Source: Gemmiger_A avium (GTDB taxonomy: Bacteria; Bacillota; Clostridia; Oscillospirales; Ruminococcaceae). From it: 59,768 bases of DNA. This document shows, piece after piece, positions 48,193 to 56,965 of the stretch; the first letter of the stretch is position 1, and each line of letters begins with the position of its first letter. Below the pieces are notes generated by a model that had not been told where the DNA came from, made no database searches, and saw only the letters and a list, made by a program, of their open reading frames with translations. The stretch spans positions 1 through 59,768 of the forward strand of contig DXFE01000087.1 in the NCBI GenBank assembly GCA_019114585.1, read 5' to 3'. A program made the position numbers and the translations under genes.

Positions 48193-48467
48193 TGATGGAA
48201 CTGTTTACCATTCTGTTGCTGATTGGCCTGGTGGTCTGCGCTGTGAGTGCCTCGCTGGCCAAAAACCTGCTGAACACTCTGTTGATCTTCATGGCTTTCA
48301 GCCTGATGATGAGCATGATCTGGCTGCTGCTGCAGGCGCCGGACCTGGCCATCACCGAGGCCGCCGTGGGCGCCGGCGTGGACACCGTGCTGTTCCTGCT
48401 GACCCTCAAGACCATCCATGCTTTGAAAGGAACGAGGTTCGATAAAGGCCATGACGAAAAACATTAA
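48192..48467 (+). CDS. MbhD-like (DUF4040) subunit
   Basis: A 91-residue protein from ATG 48192, which shares one base with the mrpG stop. The segment LLNTLLIFMAFSLMMSMIWLLLQAPDLAITEAAVGAGVDTVLFLL matches MbhD / the MrpA C-terminal domain, including the APDxAxTEAAVG motif. In standard Mrp this domain is fused to MrpA; here it is a separate gene, as in membrane-bound hydrogenase (Mbh) operons. It overlaps the next gene by 17 bases. Confidence 0.88.
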   Translation: MMELFTILLLIGLVVCAVSASLAKNLLNTLLIFMAFSLMMSMIWLLLQAPDLAITEAAVGAGVDTVLFLLTLKTIHALKGTRFDKGHDEKH

Positions 48468-49356
48468 GGAGCAATGGCGGCAGTTTGCCGCGTGGGTCGA
48501 TGGCATCGAGAACGACGAGCCTGTGGTGACCCCCGAAGAAAAGCGCGCCGCAAGGCCGCATCTGCCCGGTTTTGTGCACCGGGTGCTCAGCGAGAAAAAC
48601 GAACTGCGCCTGTATCACGCCTTTTCGGTGGTGATGTGCCTGGTGTTCACCGGCACCCTGCTGCTGACGGTGCTGTTCCTGCCCACCTTCGGCGGTGCGG
48701 GCAACCCCACTGAAAACGAGGTCATGCAGCGCTATGTGGAAAAGGGCATCGAAGAGGTGGGCGCCACCAACCTGATCAGCAACATCATCCTGGTGTACCG
48801 TGGTTTTGATACCTTTGGCGAGAGCTGCGTGCTGTTCCTGGCGGCCACCTGCGTGATGATCCTGCTGCGCAAGGACGAAAAGAACACCACCGCCTATGAC
48901 CTGGCCGAACGGGCCGAGGACGCCGAGATCGAGAGCGAGGAAAACACCACCGTGCTGCGCAGCGTGGTGCGCCTGCTGATGCCGGTGATCCTGCTGTTCG
49001 GTGTGTACGTGCTGCTGAACGGCCACCTGTCCCCGGGCGGCGGCTTCTCCGGCGGCGCCATCCTGGGCGCGGGCCTGATCCTGTTTGAGAACGCCTTCGG
49101 CCTGGAAAAGGTGCGCCGCTTCATGAGCGAGCATGTATACCACATCATCAAGGTGGCCGCGCTGTACTTCTACGGTTTCACCATGATCTATGTCTTCTTT
49201 ACCGGCGCCAACGACCTGCACAGCATCATCGGCACCGGTATCCCGGGCATGATCTTCAGCGCCGGCGTCATTATGCCCATCAACGTGGCGGTGGGCCTGG
49301 AAGTGGCTTGCACCATGTACGCCTTCTACGCATTCTTCAGCAAGGGGGAACTGTAA
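48451..49356 (+). CDS. mrpB: MbhE-MrpB fusion subunit
   Basis: A 301-residue protein, start ATG 48451 inside the previous gene's end. An unusual N-terminal ~55 residues are charged and soluble. A MbhE-like part follows (NIILVYRGFDTFGESCVLF, residues about 108-130), then MrpB/MnhB (LRSVVRLLMPVILLFGVYVLLNGH, SPGGGFSGGAILG). MbhE and MrpB are separate or MrpA-fused in described complexes, so the join is a variation. It likely contributes to the interface between antiporter and peripheral subunits. Confidence 0.85.
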   Translation: MTKNIKEQWRQFAAWVDGIENDEPVVTPEEKRAARPHLPGFVHRVLSEKNELRLYHAFSVVMCLVFTGTLLLTVLFLPTFGGAGNPTENEVMQRYVEKGIEEVGATNLISNIILVYRGFDTFGESCVLFLAATCVMILLRKDEKNTTAYDLAERAEDAEIESEENTTVLRSVVRLLMPVILLFGVYVLLNGHLSPGGGFSGGAILGAGLILFENAFGLEKVRRFMSEHVYHIIKVAALYFYGFTMIYVFFTGANDLHSIIGTGIPGMIFSAGVIMPINVAVGLEVACTMYAFYAFFSKGEL

Positions 49357-49357
49357 C

Positions 49358-49747
49358 ATGAGCAACGCGATCGCCACCTGGTCCGGCGACTATTACCAGG
49401 TATTCGCCATCATTCTGTTCGGCATCGGGTTCATCAGCCTGCTGCTGCACAAAAACCTGATCAAAAAGATCATCGGTCTGAACATCATGGACAGCTCGGT
49501 CTACCTGTTTCTGACCAGCTTCGGCTTCATCGACGGCCGGGTAGCCCCCATCGTGGCTGACCCCACCGCCCCCGTCCATATGGAGACCTATATCAACCCG
49601 CTGCCCACCGGCCTGGTGCTGACCGGCATCGTGGTGGGCGTGAGCGTCACGGCGTTCAGCCTGGCGCTGACCCAGCGGCTGTACAAGAAATACCATACCC
49701 TGAACCTGGATGAAATCATCATCCTGGCCAAGCGAGAGGAGGTGTGA
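49358..49747 (+). CDS. mrpC: Mrp-type antiporter subunit C (NuoK-like)
   Basis: A 129-residue protein with three helices, starting one base after the previous stop. LLHKNLIKKIIGLNIMDSSVYLFL and the segment NPLPTGLVLTGIVVGVSVTAFSLAL match MrpC/MnhC and NuoK, with the conserved LPTGLVLTxIVVG.. motif. It lies at its usual place before the first large antiporter subunit. Confidence 0.95.
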   Translation: MSNAIATWSGDYYQVFAIILFGIGFISLLLHKNLIKKIIGLNIMDSSVYLFLTSFGFIDGRVAPIVADPTAPVHMETYINPLPTGLVLTGIVVGVSVTAFSLALTQRLYKKYHTLNLDEIIILAKREEV

Positions 49748-49749
49748 GG

Positions 49750-51255
49750 ATGCGGCCTTTTTACGAAAACCTGCCTTTTCTGTGCATTTTCCTGGCAATG
49801 CTGGCGGGCATCACCACCAGCATCCTGCACAGCGGCAAATGGGCCATGCGCATCTCGATCACGGCACTGACCGTGATCGGCGCGGCCAGTGCCTGGCTGC
49901 TGTACGAGACCGCCAGCCAGAACACCTACTTTGTGTACGCCATGGGCAAGTTCCCCTCTCCCTGGGGCAACGAGCTGCGGGCCGGCCCGCTGGAAGCGGG
50001 GCTGGCGCTGGTGTTCTGCATCGTGATGGCCTGCAGCCTGCTGGGCGGCCTGAAGGATATCTTTGAGGACATCCTGCCCGGCAAGCAGAGCCTGTACTTC
50101 GTCATGATGGACATGCTGCTGGCCAGCCTGCTGAGCATGCTGTACACCAACGACATCTTCACCGGCTACGTCTTTATCGAGATCAACACCATTGCGGCCT
50201 GCGCCATCGTTATGGCCAAGGACAACAACCAGACCCTGGTGGCCACCATGCGCTACCTGGTGATGAGCCTGCTGGGCAGCGGTCTGTTCCTGATCAGCCT
50301 GGCGCTGCTGTACTCCATTACCGGCCATCTGCTCATGCCGCAGCTGGGTGAGAGCATCCACAAGCTGTTTGTGGGCGGGATGTACAACGAGCCCCTGACC
50401 GTGCTGGTTGGCCTGATGGTATTGGGCCTGGCCATCAAGAGCGCCCTGTTCCCCTTCCACAGCTGGCTGCCGGACGCCCACGGAAGTTCCACCACCGCGT
50501 CCAGCGCGATCCTGTCCGGCCTGGTGCTGAAGGGCTACATCGTGCTGCTGATCAAGATCTTCTACCGCGTATTCAGCATCAGCGAGGTGCGCAGCCTGAA
50601 GGTCACCAACGTGCTGTTTGTTCTGGGTGCGCTGGCCATGATCATGGGCAGCGTCAAGGCCCTGCAGGAAGGCCATTCCAAGCGGATGGTGGCCTACTCC
50701 TCGGTGGCCCAGATCGGTTACATCTACATGGGCCTGGGCCTGGGCATCGAGGCCGGCGTTGTGGCGGCTGTGTTCCAGATCATCGCCCACGCCTTTACCA
50801 AGCCCCTGCTGTTCGTTTCGGTGGGCGCGCTGAGCTCCACCGCCGGTCATGAAAAGAAGTGGTACTACCTGCGCGGGGCCGGCCGCCGCTGCAAGCTGGC
50901 GGGCATCGGCTTTACCGTGGGCGGCCTGTCCATGGTGGGTATTCCCCTGCTGGCCGGCTTTGTGACCAAGCTGTACCTGGCCCAGGGCGCTACCCTGGCC
51001 GCCTGGCAGACTGTGGCCGCGCTGGCGGTTCTGGCAGTGAGCAGCGTGCTCAACGCCATGTACTACATCCCGGCGATCGTGCAGATCTGGTCTGCCGACA
51101 GTACCTGCCAGGAGATCGGCGTAAAACCGCAGGTCGTGCGGGCCAATCCGGCCCTGGTGGTCAGCATTGTGGTGCTGGGCGCCGGCGTGATCCTGCTGGG
51201 TGTGTGCTACCGTCCGGTTGTAAGCGTGATCAGCGCCGGGTTGGCGCTGCTGTGA
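49750..51255 (+). CDS. mrpD: Antiporter-type subunit 1 (MrpD/NuoN-like)
   Basis: A 501-residue protein with about 14 helices; ATG 49750 fits AGGAGG seven bases upstream better than GTG 49744. The conserved Glu of the fifth helix is in FIEINTIAACAIV, the central Lys in GLAIKSALFPFHSWLPDAHG, and another Lys in SGLVLKGYIVLL. These form the proton path of complex-I-like antiporter subunits. It is one of four paralogous large subunits in the operon. Confidence 0.92.
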   Translation: MRPFYENLPFLCIFLAMLAGITTSILHSGKWAMRISITALTVIGAASAWLLYETASQNTYFVYAMGKFPSPWGNELRAGPLEAGLALVFCIVMACSLLGGLKDIFEDILPGKQSLYFVMMDMLLASLLSMLYTNDIFTGYVFIEINTIAACAIVMAKDNNQTLVATMRYLVMSLLGSGLFLISLALLYSITGHLLMPQLGESIHKLFVGGMYNEPLTVLVGLMVLGLAIKSALFPFHSWLPDAHGSSTTASSAILSGLVLKGYIVLLIKIFYRVFSISEVRSLKVTNVLFVLGALAMIMGSVKALQEGHSKRMVAYSSVAQIGYIYMGLGLGIEAGVVAAVFQIIAHAFTKPLLFVSVGALSSTAGHEKKWYYLRGAGRRCKLAGIGFTVGGLSMVGIPLLAGFVTKLYLAQGATLAAWQTVAALAVLAVSSVLNAMYYIPAIVQIWSADSTCQEIGVKPQVVRANPALVVSIVVLGAGVILLGVCYRPVVSVISAGLALL

Positions 51256-51271
51256 GAGAGGGGGTTTGTGC

Positions 51272-52732
51272 ATGATGACCTGGTATCTGCTGATCCCCAT
51301 CCTGCTGCCGCTGGTGGGGGCCTGCTTCGTGCCTTTTATGCGGGTGGCACGGGAGCGTGCGCAGCTGCTGGGCGCGCTGTTCGCGGTGGAGCTTGTCTGC
51401 ACCGCGCTGGCCGCCTGGAAATGCAGCGGCACCCTGGTCCTGTTCACGGTGGGCGGCTTTGAGTTTGCCCTGCTGGCGGACGGGATGGGCAAATTTTTTG
51501 CGGTGATCACCGCGGCCATGTTTGCCGCGGCGGGAATCTTCGGGTTTGAGTACCTGAGCGAGGACGAGCATCCCCGCCGGTACCACATCTTCTACCTGCT
51601 GACCCTGTTTGCCCTGGAAGGCCTGGCCTTCTCGGCGAACCTGTTCACCTTCTACCTGTTCTACGAACTGATGACCTTCCTGAGCATGCCTCTGGTTCTG
51701 CACGAGGGCACCGACAAGGCGCGGCGCGCGGCGTTCAAGTACCTGGGCTACTCGCTGCTGGGCGCCTGCCTGGCTTTGTTCGGCTTTGTATTTGCCGACC
51801 GGTTCTGCACCACGCTGGACTTTGTGACCGGCGGCAATGTCAACACCCTGGCCGTGACCGGCCACACCGGCCTGGCCCTGGCGGCGGCCTTCTGCATGCT
51901 GCTGGGCTTTGCGGGCAAAGCCGGTCTGCTTCCCCTGCACGCCTGGCTGCCCATCGCCCACCCGGAGGCTCCGGCCCCGGCTTCGGCGGTGCTGAGCGGC
52001 GTGATCACCAAGGGGGGCGTGCTGGGCATCATCCGGGTTGCCTACTATGTGTTCGGCGCGTCTTTCCTGCGGGGAACCTGGGTGCAGACCACCCTGCTGG
52101 TGCTGGCGCTGTGCACCGTGTTCATGGGCAGTATGCTGGCCTATAAGGAGCAGCTGCTCAAGCGCCGGCTGGCCTACTCCACCGTGAGCCAGGTCAGCTA
52201 CGTGCTGTTCGGTCTGTTTTTGTTCTGCGAAGCGGGCCTGACCGGCGCGCTGCTGCAGGTGGTGTTCCATGCGCTGGCCAAGGTGTGCCTGTTCCTCTGC
52301 GCCGGCGCCCTGATCCACTACACCCATCGCACCCGCGTGCCCGACTTCAAGGGCATTGGCCGTCAGATGCCCTGGGTGATGTGGTGCTTTGCGCTGGCGG
52401 GGCTGTCCCTGGTGGGTATTCCCCCGCTGGGCGGCTTTGTGAGCAAGTGGTATCTGGCGGAGGGCGGCCTGACCCAGCTGGGCGTGCTGGGCGGCTCCCT
52501 GGGCGCGGGCGTGCTGCTGATCAGCGCGCTGCTGACCGCCGGCTATCTGCTGGGCATTGTGCGGGATGCCTTCTTCCCGGGCGCTGCGTTCCAGCAGGAA
52601 GAACTGGCCGCCAAACCCGGCTGGGCCATGAAGCTGCCGCTGGCTGTGCTGGCCGCGGCGCTGGTGGTGCTGGGTGTGTGGCCCACCGGCCTTGTTTCCC
52701 TGATCGGCGGGTTTGCCGCCGCGATTCTGTAA
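51272..52732 (+). CDS. Antiporter-type subunit 2 (MrpD/NuoM-like)
   Basis: A 486-residue protein with about 14 helices, start ATG 51272. The key residues are present: Glu in FYLFYELMTFLSMPLVLHEG, Lys in GFAGKAGLLPLHAWLPIAHP, and Lys in SGVITKGGVLGI. The A-H-P-E-A-P-A-P-A-S loop is conserved. It is clearly distinct from subunits 1 and 3, so the set did not arise by recent duplication. Confidence 0.9.
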   Translation: MMTWYLLIPILLPLVGACFVPFMRVARERAQLLGALFAVELVCTALAAWKCSGTLVLFTVGGFEFALLADGMGKFFAVITAAMFAAAGIFGFEYLSEDEHPRRYHIFYLLTLFALEGLAFSANLFTFYLFYELMTFLSMPLVLHEGTDKARRAAFKYLGYSLLGACLALFGFVFADRFCTTLDFVTGGNVNTLAVTGHTGLALAAAFCMLLGFAGKAGLLPLHAWLPIAHPEAPAPASAVLSGVITKGGVLGIIRVAYYVFGASFLRGTWVQTTLLVLALCTVFMGSMLAYKEQLLKRRLAYSTVSQVSYVLFGLFLFCEAGLTGALLQVVFHALAKVCLFLCAGALIHYTHRTRVPDFKGIGRQMPWVMWCFALAGLSLVGIPPLGGFVSKWYLAEGGLTQLGVLGGSLGAGVLLISALLTAGYLLGIVRDAFFPGAAFQQEELAAKPGWAMKLPLAVLAAALVVLGVWPTGLVSLIGGFAAAIL

Positions 52733-52747
52733 GGAGGTGGCACAGAG

Positions 52748-54223
52748 ATGAGTCCCATTATGCTTTTACTGCCTGTGCTGCTGCCGATCCTGGGCGGTGC
52801 GGCGATGTTCGTGCTGCCCGCGCAGAATACCAAGCAGCGGGAAGTGTACGTACAGCTGTTCACCTGTACCACCAGCATTCTGGTGGCGGTGCTGCTGTGG
52901 AACCGCCCCTCCGGCACCGCGGTGGTGCTGGACATGGGCAACGTGCAGCTGGCCCTGCGTCTGGACAGCCTGAGCGTTGTGTTTGCCGCCATTCTGGCGG
53001 TGCTGTGGCCCCTGGCGGTGCTGTACAGCTTTGAGTACATGCGCCACGAGCACGGCGAGAACCGGTTCTTTGCCTTCTTTACCATGACCTACGGCGTGGT
53101 GCTGGGCATCGCCTTTGCGGCCAACGCCTTTACCCTGTATCTGTTCTACGAGCTGCTGACCCTGTGCACCCTGCCCCTGGTCATGCACGAAATGGACGGC
53201 CAGGGCCGTTTTGCCGGCAAGAAATACCTGGCCTACTCCATGAGCGGCGCCGCGCTGGCCTTTATCTCGATGATCTTCCTGATGCAGTACGGCAGCCTGG
53301 ACTTTGTACTGGGCGGCAACCTGTCCAAGATTCTGACCGTCGGACATGAGAACACCCTGCGCATCGCCTTTGTGCTGGGCTTCTTCGGCTTCGGCGTCAA
53401 GGCGGCGATCTGGCCGCTGCACGGCTGGCTGCCCAGCGCCGGTGTGGCCCCCACCCCGGTTACCGCGCTGCTGCACGCTGTGGCGGTGGTCAACGCGGGC
53501 GTGTTTGCGATCCTGCGCCTGACCTACTATAGCTACGGCACCAATCTGCTGCAGGGCACCTGGGCCCAGGATCTGGTGATGGCCTTTGCGGTGATCACCA
53601 TCGTGTACGGCAGCGCCATGGCCCTGCGGATGCAGCACCTGAAACGCCGGCTGGCCTACTCCACCGTGAGCAACCTGTCCTACATCCTGTTCGGCGCCAC
53701 CCTGATGAGCCCCGGCGGCCTGGCCGCGGCGCTCTGCCACATGGTTGTGCACAGCTTCGTCAAGATCATCCTGTTCTTCTGCGCGGGCGCGCTGCTCTGC
53801 CAGACCCACCACAAGGAGTACATCTTTGAGTACGAGGGTCTGGGCAAGCGGATGCCCATTACCTTTGGGGTATTCACCTTTGCCAGCATGGCGCTGATTG
53901 GTATTCCCATCCTGCCGGGCTTTGCCAGCAAGTGGGCGATTGCCAGCCATGCGGCCATGTACAACAACCCGCTGGCCTGGGCGGGCGTGGCGGCGCTGAT
54001 GATCAGCGCGCTGCTCACCGGCCTGTATCAGATGGGTGTGGTGGTGCCCGCGTTCTTCCCCCGCAAGGGCCACCAGGAACCGGATTGGGCCGTTTCGGTC
54101 ACCGATCCGGGCTGGCGGATGGTTGCCAGCCTGCTGGTGCTCTGCGTGCTGGTGCTGGCTCTGGGCCTGGGCGCCGATTGGCTGTATTCTGTTCTGACCC
54201 GCGTGGCCGCGGGCCTTGTGTAA
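52748..54223 (+). CDS. Antiporter-type subunit 3 (MrpD/NuoM-like)
   Basis: A 491-residue protein with about 14 helices, starting at ATG 52748 behind AAGGAGG. Glu is in LYLFYELLTLCTLPLVMHEM, Lys in FGVKAAIWPLHGWLPSAGVAPTPVTALLH; the latter His/V-containing loop is like MrpA/NuoL-type subunits. The ribosome site is strong and separate, suggesting high or equimolar expression. Confidence 0.9.
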   Translation: MSPIMLLLPVLLPILGGAAMFVLPAQNTKQREVYVQLFTCTTSILVAVLLWNRPSGTAVVLDMGNVQLALRLDSLSVVFAAILAVLWPLAVLYSFEYMRHEHGENRFFAFFTMTYGVVLGIAFAANAFTLYLFYELLTLCTLPLVMHEMDGQGRFAGKKYLAYSMSGAALAFISMIFLMQYGSLDFVLGGNLSKILTVGHENTLRIAFVLGFFGFGVKAAIWPLHGWLPSAGVAPTPVTALLHAVAVVNAGVFAILRLTYYSYGTNLLQGTWAQDLVMAFAVITIVYGSAMALRMQHLKRRLAYSTVSNLSYILFGATLMSPGGLAAALCHMVVHSFVKIILFFCAGALLCQTHHKEYIFEYEGLGKRMPITFGVFTFASMALIGIPILPGFASKWAIASHAAMYNNPLAWAGVAALMISALLTGLYQMGVVVPAFFPRKGHQEPDWAVSVTDPGWRMVASLLVLCVLVLALGLGADWLYSVLTRVAAGLV

Positions 54224-54242
54224 GAAAGGAGGAGGCGCTGTT

Positions 54243-56198
54243 ATGAGCAATATGTTTGCGATCCTGTGCTTCTTTCTGGTGCTGTTCCCCTTTGCGGCGG
54301 GCATCGTCTGCTGGGCGGTAGGCCGCGGCGGCTGTGTGGCCGCTGACCGGCTGGCCCAGCTGAGCAGCACGCTGGTCTTTGTGGGATGCCTGGCGCTGAG
54401 CCAGTGCGTGGGCGGCTCGCTGAGCCTGCCCGGCGTGCTGGGTCTGGGGCTCAGCTTCCAGCTGGACGGCCTGCGCCTGGTGCTCTGCTGCCTGGCCGGG
54501 TTCCTCTGGATGATGACTACCCTGTTTGCCCCGGATTACCTGGCCGGAAAGGCCAGGAACAACCGGTACTACCTGTTTTTGCTGTTCACCCTGGGCAGCA
54601 CCCTGGGTGTATTCCTCTCCGCGGATCTGTACACCACCCTGGTGTTCTTTGAGATCATGAGCCTGTCCAGCTGGGTACTGGTCATTCAGGAAGAGACCCC
54701 CGGCGCCATCCGCGCCGCTGACAGCTACCTGGCCTTTGCGGTGATCGGCGGCCTGTCCACCCTGATGGGACTGTTCCTGCTGTATCATCTGCTGGGCACC
54801 CTGACCATCAGTGAGCTGGCCGCTGCGGCCGCCGGGGTGGAGAACAAGGCCCTGCTTTACATCGCCGGGGCCTTTACCCTGGGAGGCTTTGCGGCCAAGG
54901 CGGGCATGTTCCCGCTGCATACCTGGCTGCCCGCCGCCCATCCGGTGGCTCCGGCCCCCGCTTCGGCCCTGCTCAGCGGCATCATCACCAAAGCGGGTAT
55001 GTACGGCATCTTTGTGCTGGCGGCTCAGCTGTTCCTGCATGACGCAAACTGGGGTATGGCCATGCTGCTGTTCGCGGTGGCCACCATGGCCGTGGGCGCG
55101 CTGCTGGCGCTGTTCAGCACCGAGCTCAAGCGCACCCTGGCCTGTTCCTCCATGAGCCAGATCGGCTTTATCCTGGTCGGCGTAGGCATGCAGGGCCTGC
55201 TGGGTGAAGAAAACGCTCTGGCGGTTTGGGGCAGCGTGCTGCATGTGATGAACCACTCGCTGATCAAGCTGTGCCTGTTCCTGGTGGCCGGCGTGGTGGT
55301 CATGAACCTGCACAAGCTGGATCTGAACGACATCCGCGGCTTTGGCCGCGGCAAGCCGGTGCTGATGATCGCCTTCCTGCTGGGGGCGCTGGGCATCGGC
55401 GGCGTGCCGGGCTTCGGCGGCTACATCAGCAAGACCCTGCTGCATGAGAGCATCGTGGAGTACATCGGGGTGCTGGAAGCCGCCGGCCAGAGCGCCGGGC
55501 CGTTCCACGCCATTGAGTGGATCTTCCTGATCTCGGGCGGTCTGACGGTGGCCTACATGACCAAGCTGTTCGTGACCCTGTTTGTGATGAAGCACCCCAC
55601 CCGTCAGGCGGAGTTTGACGCCCTGAACGGCCATTACATGAGCAAGCTGGCCACCGTGGTGGTGGCGGTAAGCGCGCTGCCCATGCTGGTGCTGGGCGTG
55701 CTGCCCCACTACACCATGGACAAGGTGGCGGCCCTGTGCCAGGACTTCTTCGGCAGTGAAGGGCCCGAGCACACCATCGCCTACTTCTCCCTGACCAACC
55801 TGAAGGGCGCGGCCATCAGTATCGTGATCGGCGCGCTGGTGTATCTGGTGGTGGTTCGCTGCGTGGTGTACGCCAAGGGCGAGTATCACAACCGCCTGCC
55901 CCGCTGGCTGGATCTGGAAGAGATGCTCTACCGTCCGCTGGTTCTGGGCGTGCTGCCCTTTGTGGGCGCGCTGGTGGCCCGTGTGGCGGGCAGCGTTATG
56001 GAATGGTGCATCGCGCTGTGCAACGGTGTGCTGATGTGGCGGGCTACCCCCACCATCAACCCCCGCAGCGACGACACCTTCTGTGCCTATGAACCCCATA
56101 GCCGCCGGATGCCCAGCTTCAGCTCCAGCCTGTCTTTCGGGCTGATGCTGTTCGGCTTCGGTCTGGTGAGCATTCTGGTGTATCTGCTCTTCTTCTGA
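54243..56198 (+). CDS. Antiporter-type subunit 4, long form with C-terminal extension
   Basis: A 651-residue protein, start ATG 54243 behind AAAGGAGGA. The antiporter core has Glu in TLVFFEIMSLSSWVLVIQEE and Lys in GFAAKAGMFPLHTWLPAAHP. About 150 extra C-terminal residues follow, with two or three helices (IVIGALVYLVVVRCVVY, LGVLPFVGALVARV, SLSFGLMLFGFGLV) as in HyfB/NuoL/EchA-type subunits. It may hold the lateral element of the complex. The operon ends at the terminator downstream. Confidence 0.9.
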   Translation: MSNMFAILCFFLVLFPFAAGIVCWAVGRGGCVAADRLAQLSSTLVFVGCLALSQCVGGSLSLPGVLGLGLSFQLDGLRLVLCCLAGFLWMMTTLFAPDYLAGKARNNRYYLFLLFTLGSTLGVFLSADLYTTLVFFEIMSLSSWVLVIQEETPGAIRAADSYLAFAVIGGLSTLMGLFLLYHLLGTLTISELAAAAAGVENKALLYIAGAFTLGGFAAKAGMFPLHTWLPAAHPVAPAPASALLSGIITKAGMYGIFVLAAQLFLHDANWGMAMLLFAVATMAVGALLALFSTELKRTLACSSMSQIGFILVGVGMQGLLGEENALAVWGSVLHVMNHSLIKLCLFLVAGVVVMNLHKLDLNDIRGFGRGKPVLMIAFLLGALGIGGVPGFGGYISKTLLHESIVEYIGVLEAAGQSAGPFHAIEWIFLISGGLTVAYMTKLFVTLFVMKHPTRQAEFDALNGHYMSKLATVVVAVSALPMLVLGVLPHYTMDKVAALCQDFFGSEGPEHTIAYFSLTNLKGAAISIVIGALVYLVVVRCVVYAKGEYHNRLPRWLDLEEMLYRPLVLGVLPFVGALVARVAGSVMEWCIALCNGVLMWRATPTINPRSDDTFCAYEPHSRRMPSFSSSLSFGLMLFGFGLVSILVYLLFF

Positions 56199-56223
56199 TA
56201 CCCGGAATAAAACCCATAGAAAA

Positions 56224-56276
56224 GCGCGGCCCCCGCGTCGGAAGATTCCGATGCGAGGGCCGCGTTTTGGTTTTTT
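56224..56276. terminator. Bidirectional terminator after Mrp-like operon
   Basis: A long GC-rich stem with small bulges (GCGCGGCCC...TCGGAA with TTCCGA...GGGCCGCG) is followed by TTTTGGTTTTTT on the plus side. Confidence 0.85.
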
Positions 56277-56278
56277 CC

Positions 56279-56965
56279 TTATTCCGGCAGCAGGCAGGCG
56301 ATGCGGGCGTCGTTGTAATCGGCAATGACCGGAAGTTCCGGAAAAGCCGCCGCCAGCTGGGCCCGGCCCTCGCCGGTCTCCCCGATGCCCACCACCTGCC
56401 CGGCCCCGGCGGCCAGTGCCGACCGGATACCGGCGGGCGCGTCCTCCAGCACCACGCAGGCGGCCGGATCCACCCCCAGCCGCTGCATGGCCAGGCGGTA
56501 GATGGCCGGGTCGGGCTTGCCGGGCATATCCGGGCCGGAGAAAATCACCCGCTCCGGCGTGAACCACCGGGCCAGCCCCAGCTGTTCAAAATAGAACTCC
56601 ACGTTGGGCCGGGTGGAACTGGTGGCGATGGCAAAGGGGATGTTTTCCGCTGCCAGCCGGTCCAGCAGCGCGGCGGCGCCGTCTACCAGCCGGTAGGCAG
56701 GCCCGGCCCCGCGGCAAAGCTGCCGGTACAGATCTTCCTTGGCCTCGCCCTCCGCGTCCGCCTCTGCCTGGGTGGGGCATCGCCCCAGCAGGTAGGTCAG
56801 GATATCCCGGTTGGTGCGGCCATGCACATGGGCCAGAAACTCCTCACGGGGCACCACACGGCCCAGGCGGCCCTCCATATAGCGATTCCAGGCTTGTTCG
56901 TGATAGATCGAGTCGAAGACCAAAGTGCCGTTAAAATCGATAATCCAGGCGCTGGGACGGGTCAT
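56279..56965 (-). CDS. HAD-superfamily hydrolase, beta-phosphoglucomutase-like, with D-x-N motif I
   Basis: A 228-residue HAD protein. Motif I is IIDFNGTLV: the nucleophile Asp10 is present but the second Asp, the usual acid/base, is Asn12. Motif II lies in AIATSSTRPNV, and motifs III/IV in KPDPAIYRLAMQRLG and VVLEDAPAGIRSALAAG. The cap (HEQAWNRYMEGRLGRVVP) resembles subclass I caps of sugar phosphatases and beta-PGM. Without Asp12, mutase or phosphatase chemistry could be altered. Its ATG overlaps the upstream glycosylase stop. Confidence 0.87.
   Translation of the reverse strand: MTRPSAWIIDFNGTLVFDSIYHEQAWNRYMEGRLGRVVPREEFLAHVHGRTNRDILTYLLGRCPTQAEADAEGEAKEDLYRQLCRGAGPAYRLVDGAAALLDRLAAENIPFAIATSSTRPNVEFYFEQLGLARWFTPERVIFSGPDMPGKPDPAIYRLAMQRLGVDPAACVVLEDAPAGIRSALAAGAGQVVGIGETGEGRAQLAAAFPELPVIADYNDARIACLLPE

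Noticed and set aside
47073..56198. Reading the operon as a membrane-bound hydrogenase or complex I
   Set aside because: No NuoB/C/D/H/I-, MbhJ/L/M/N-like or other Fe-S subunit gene is present before the terminator.
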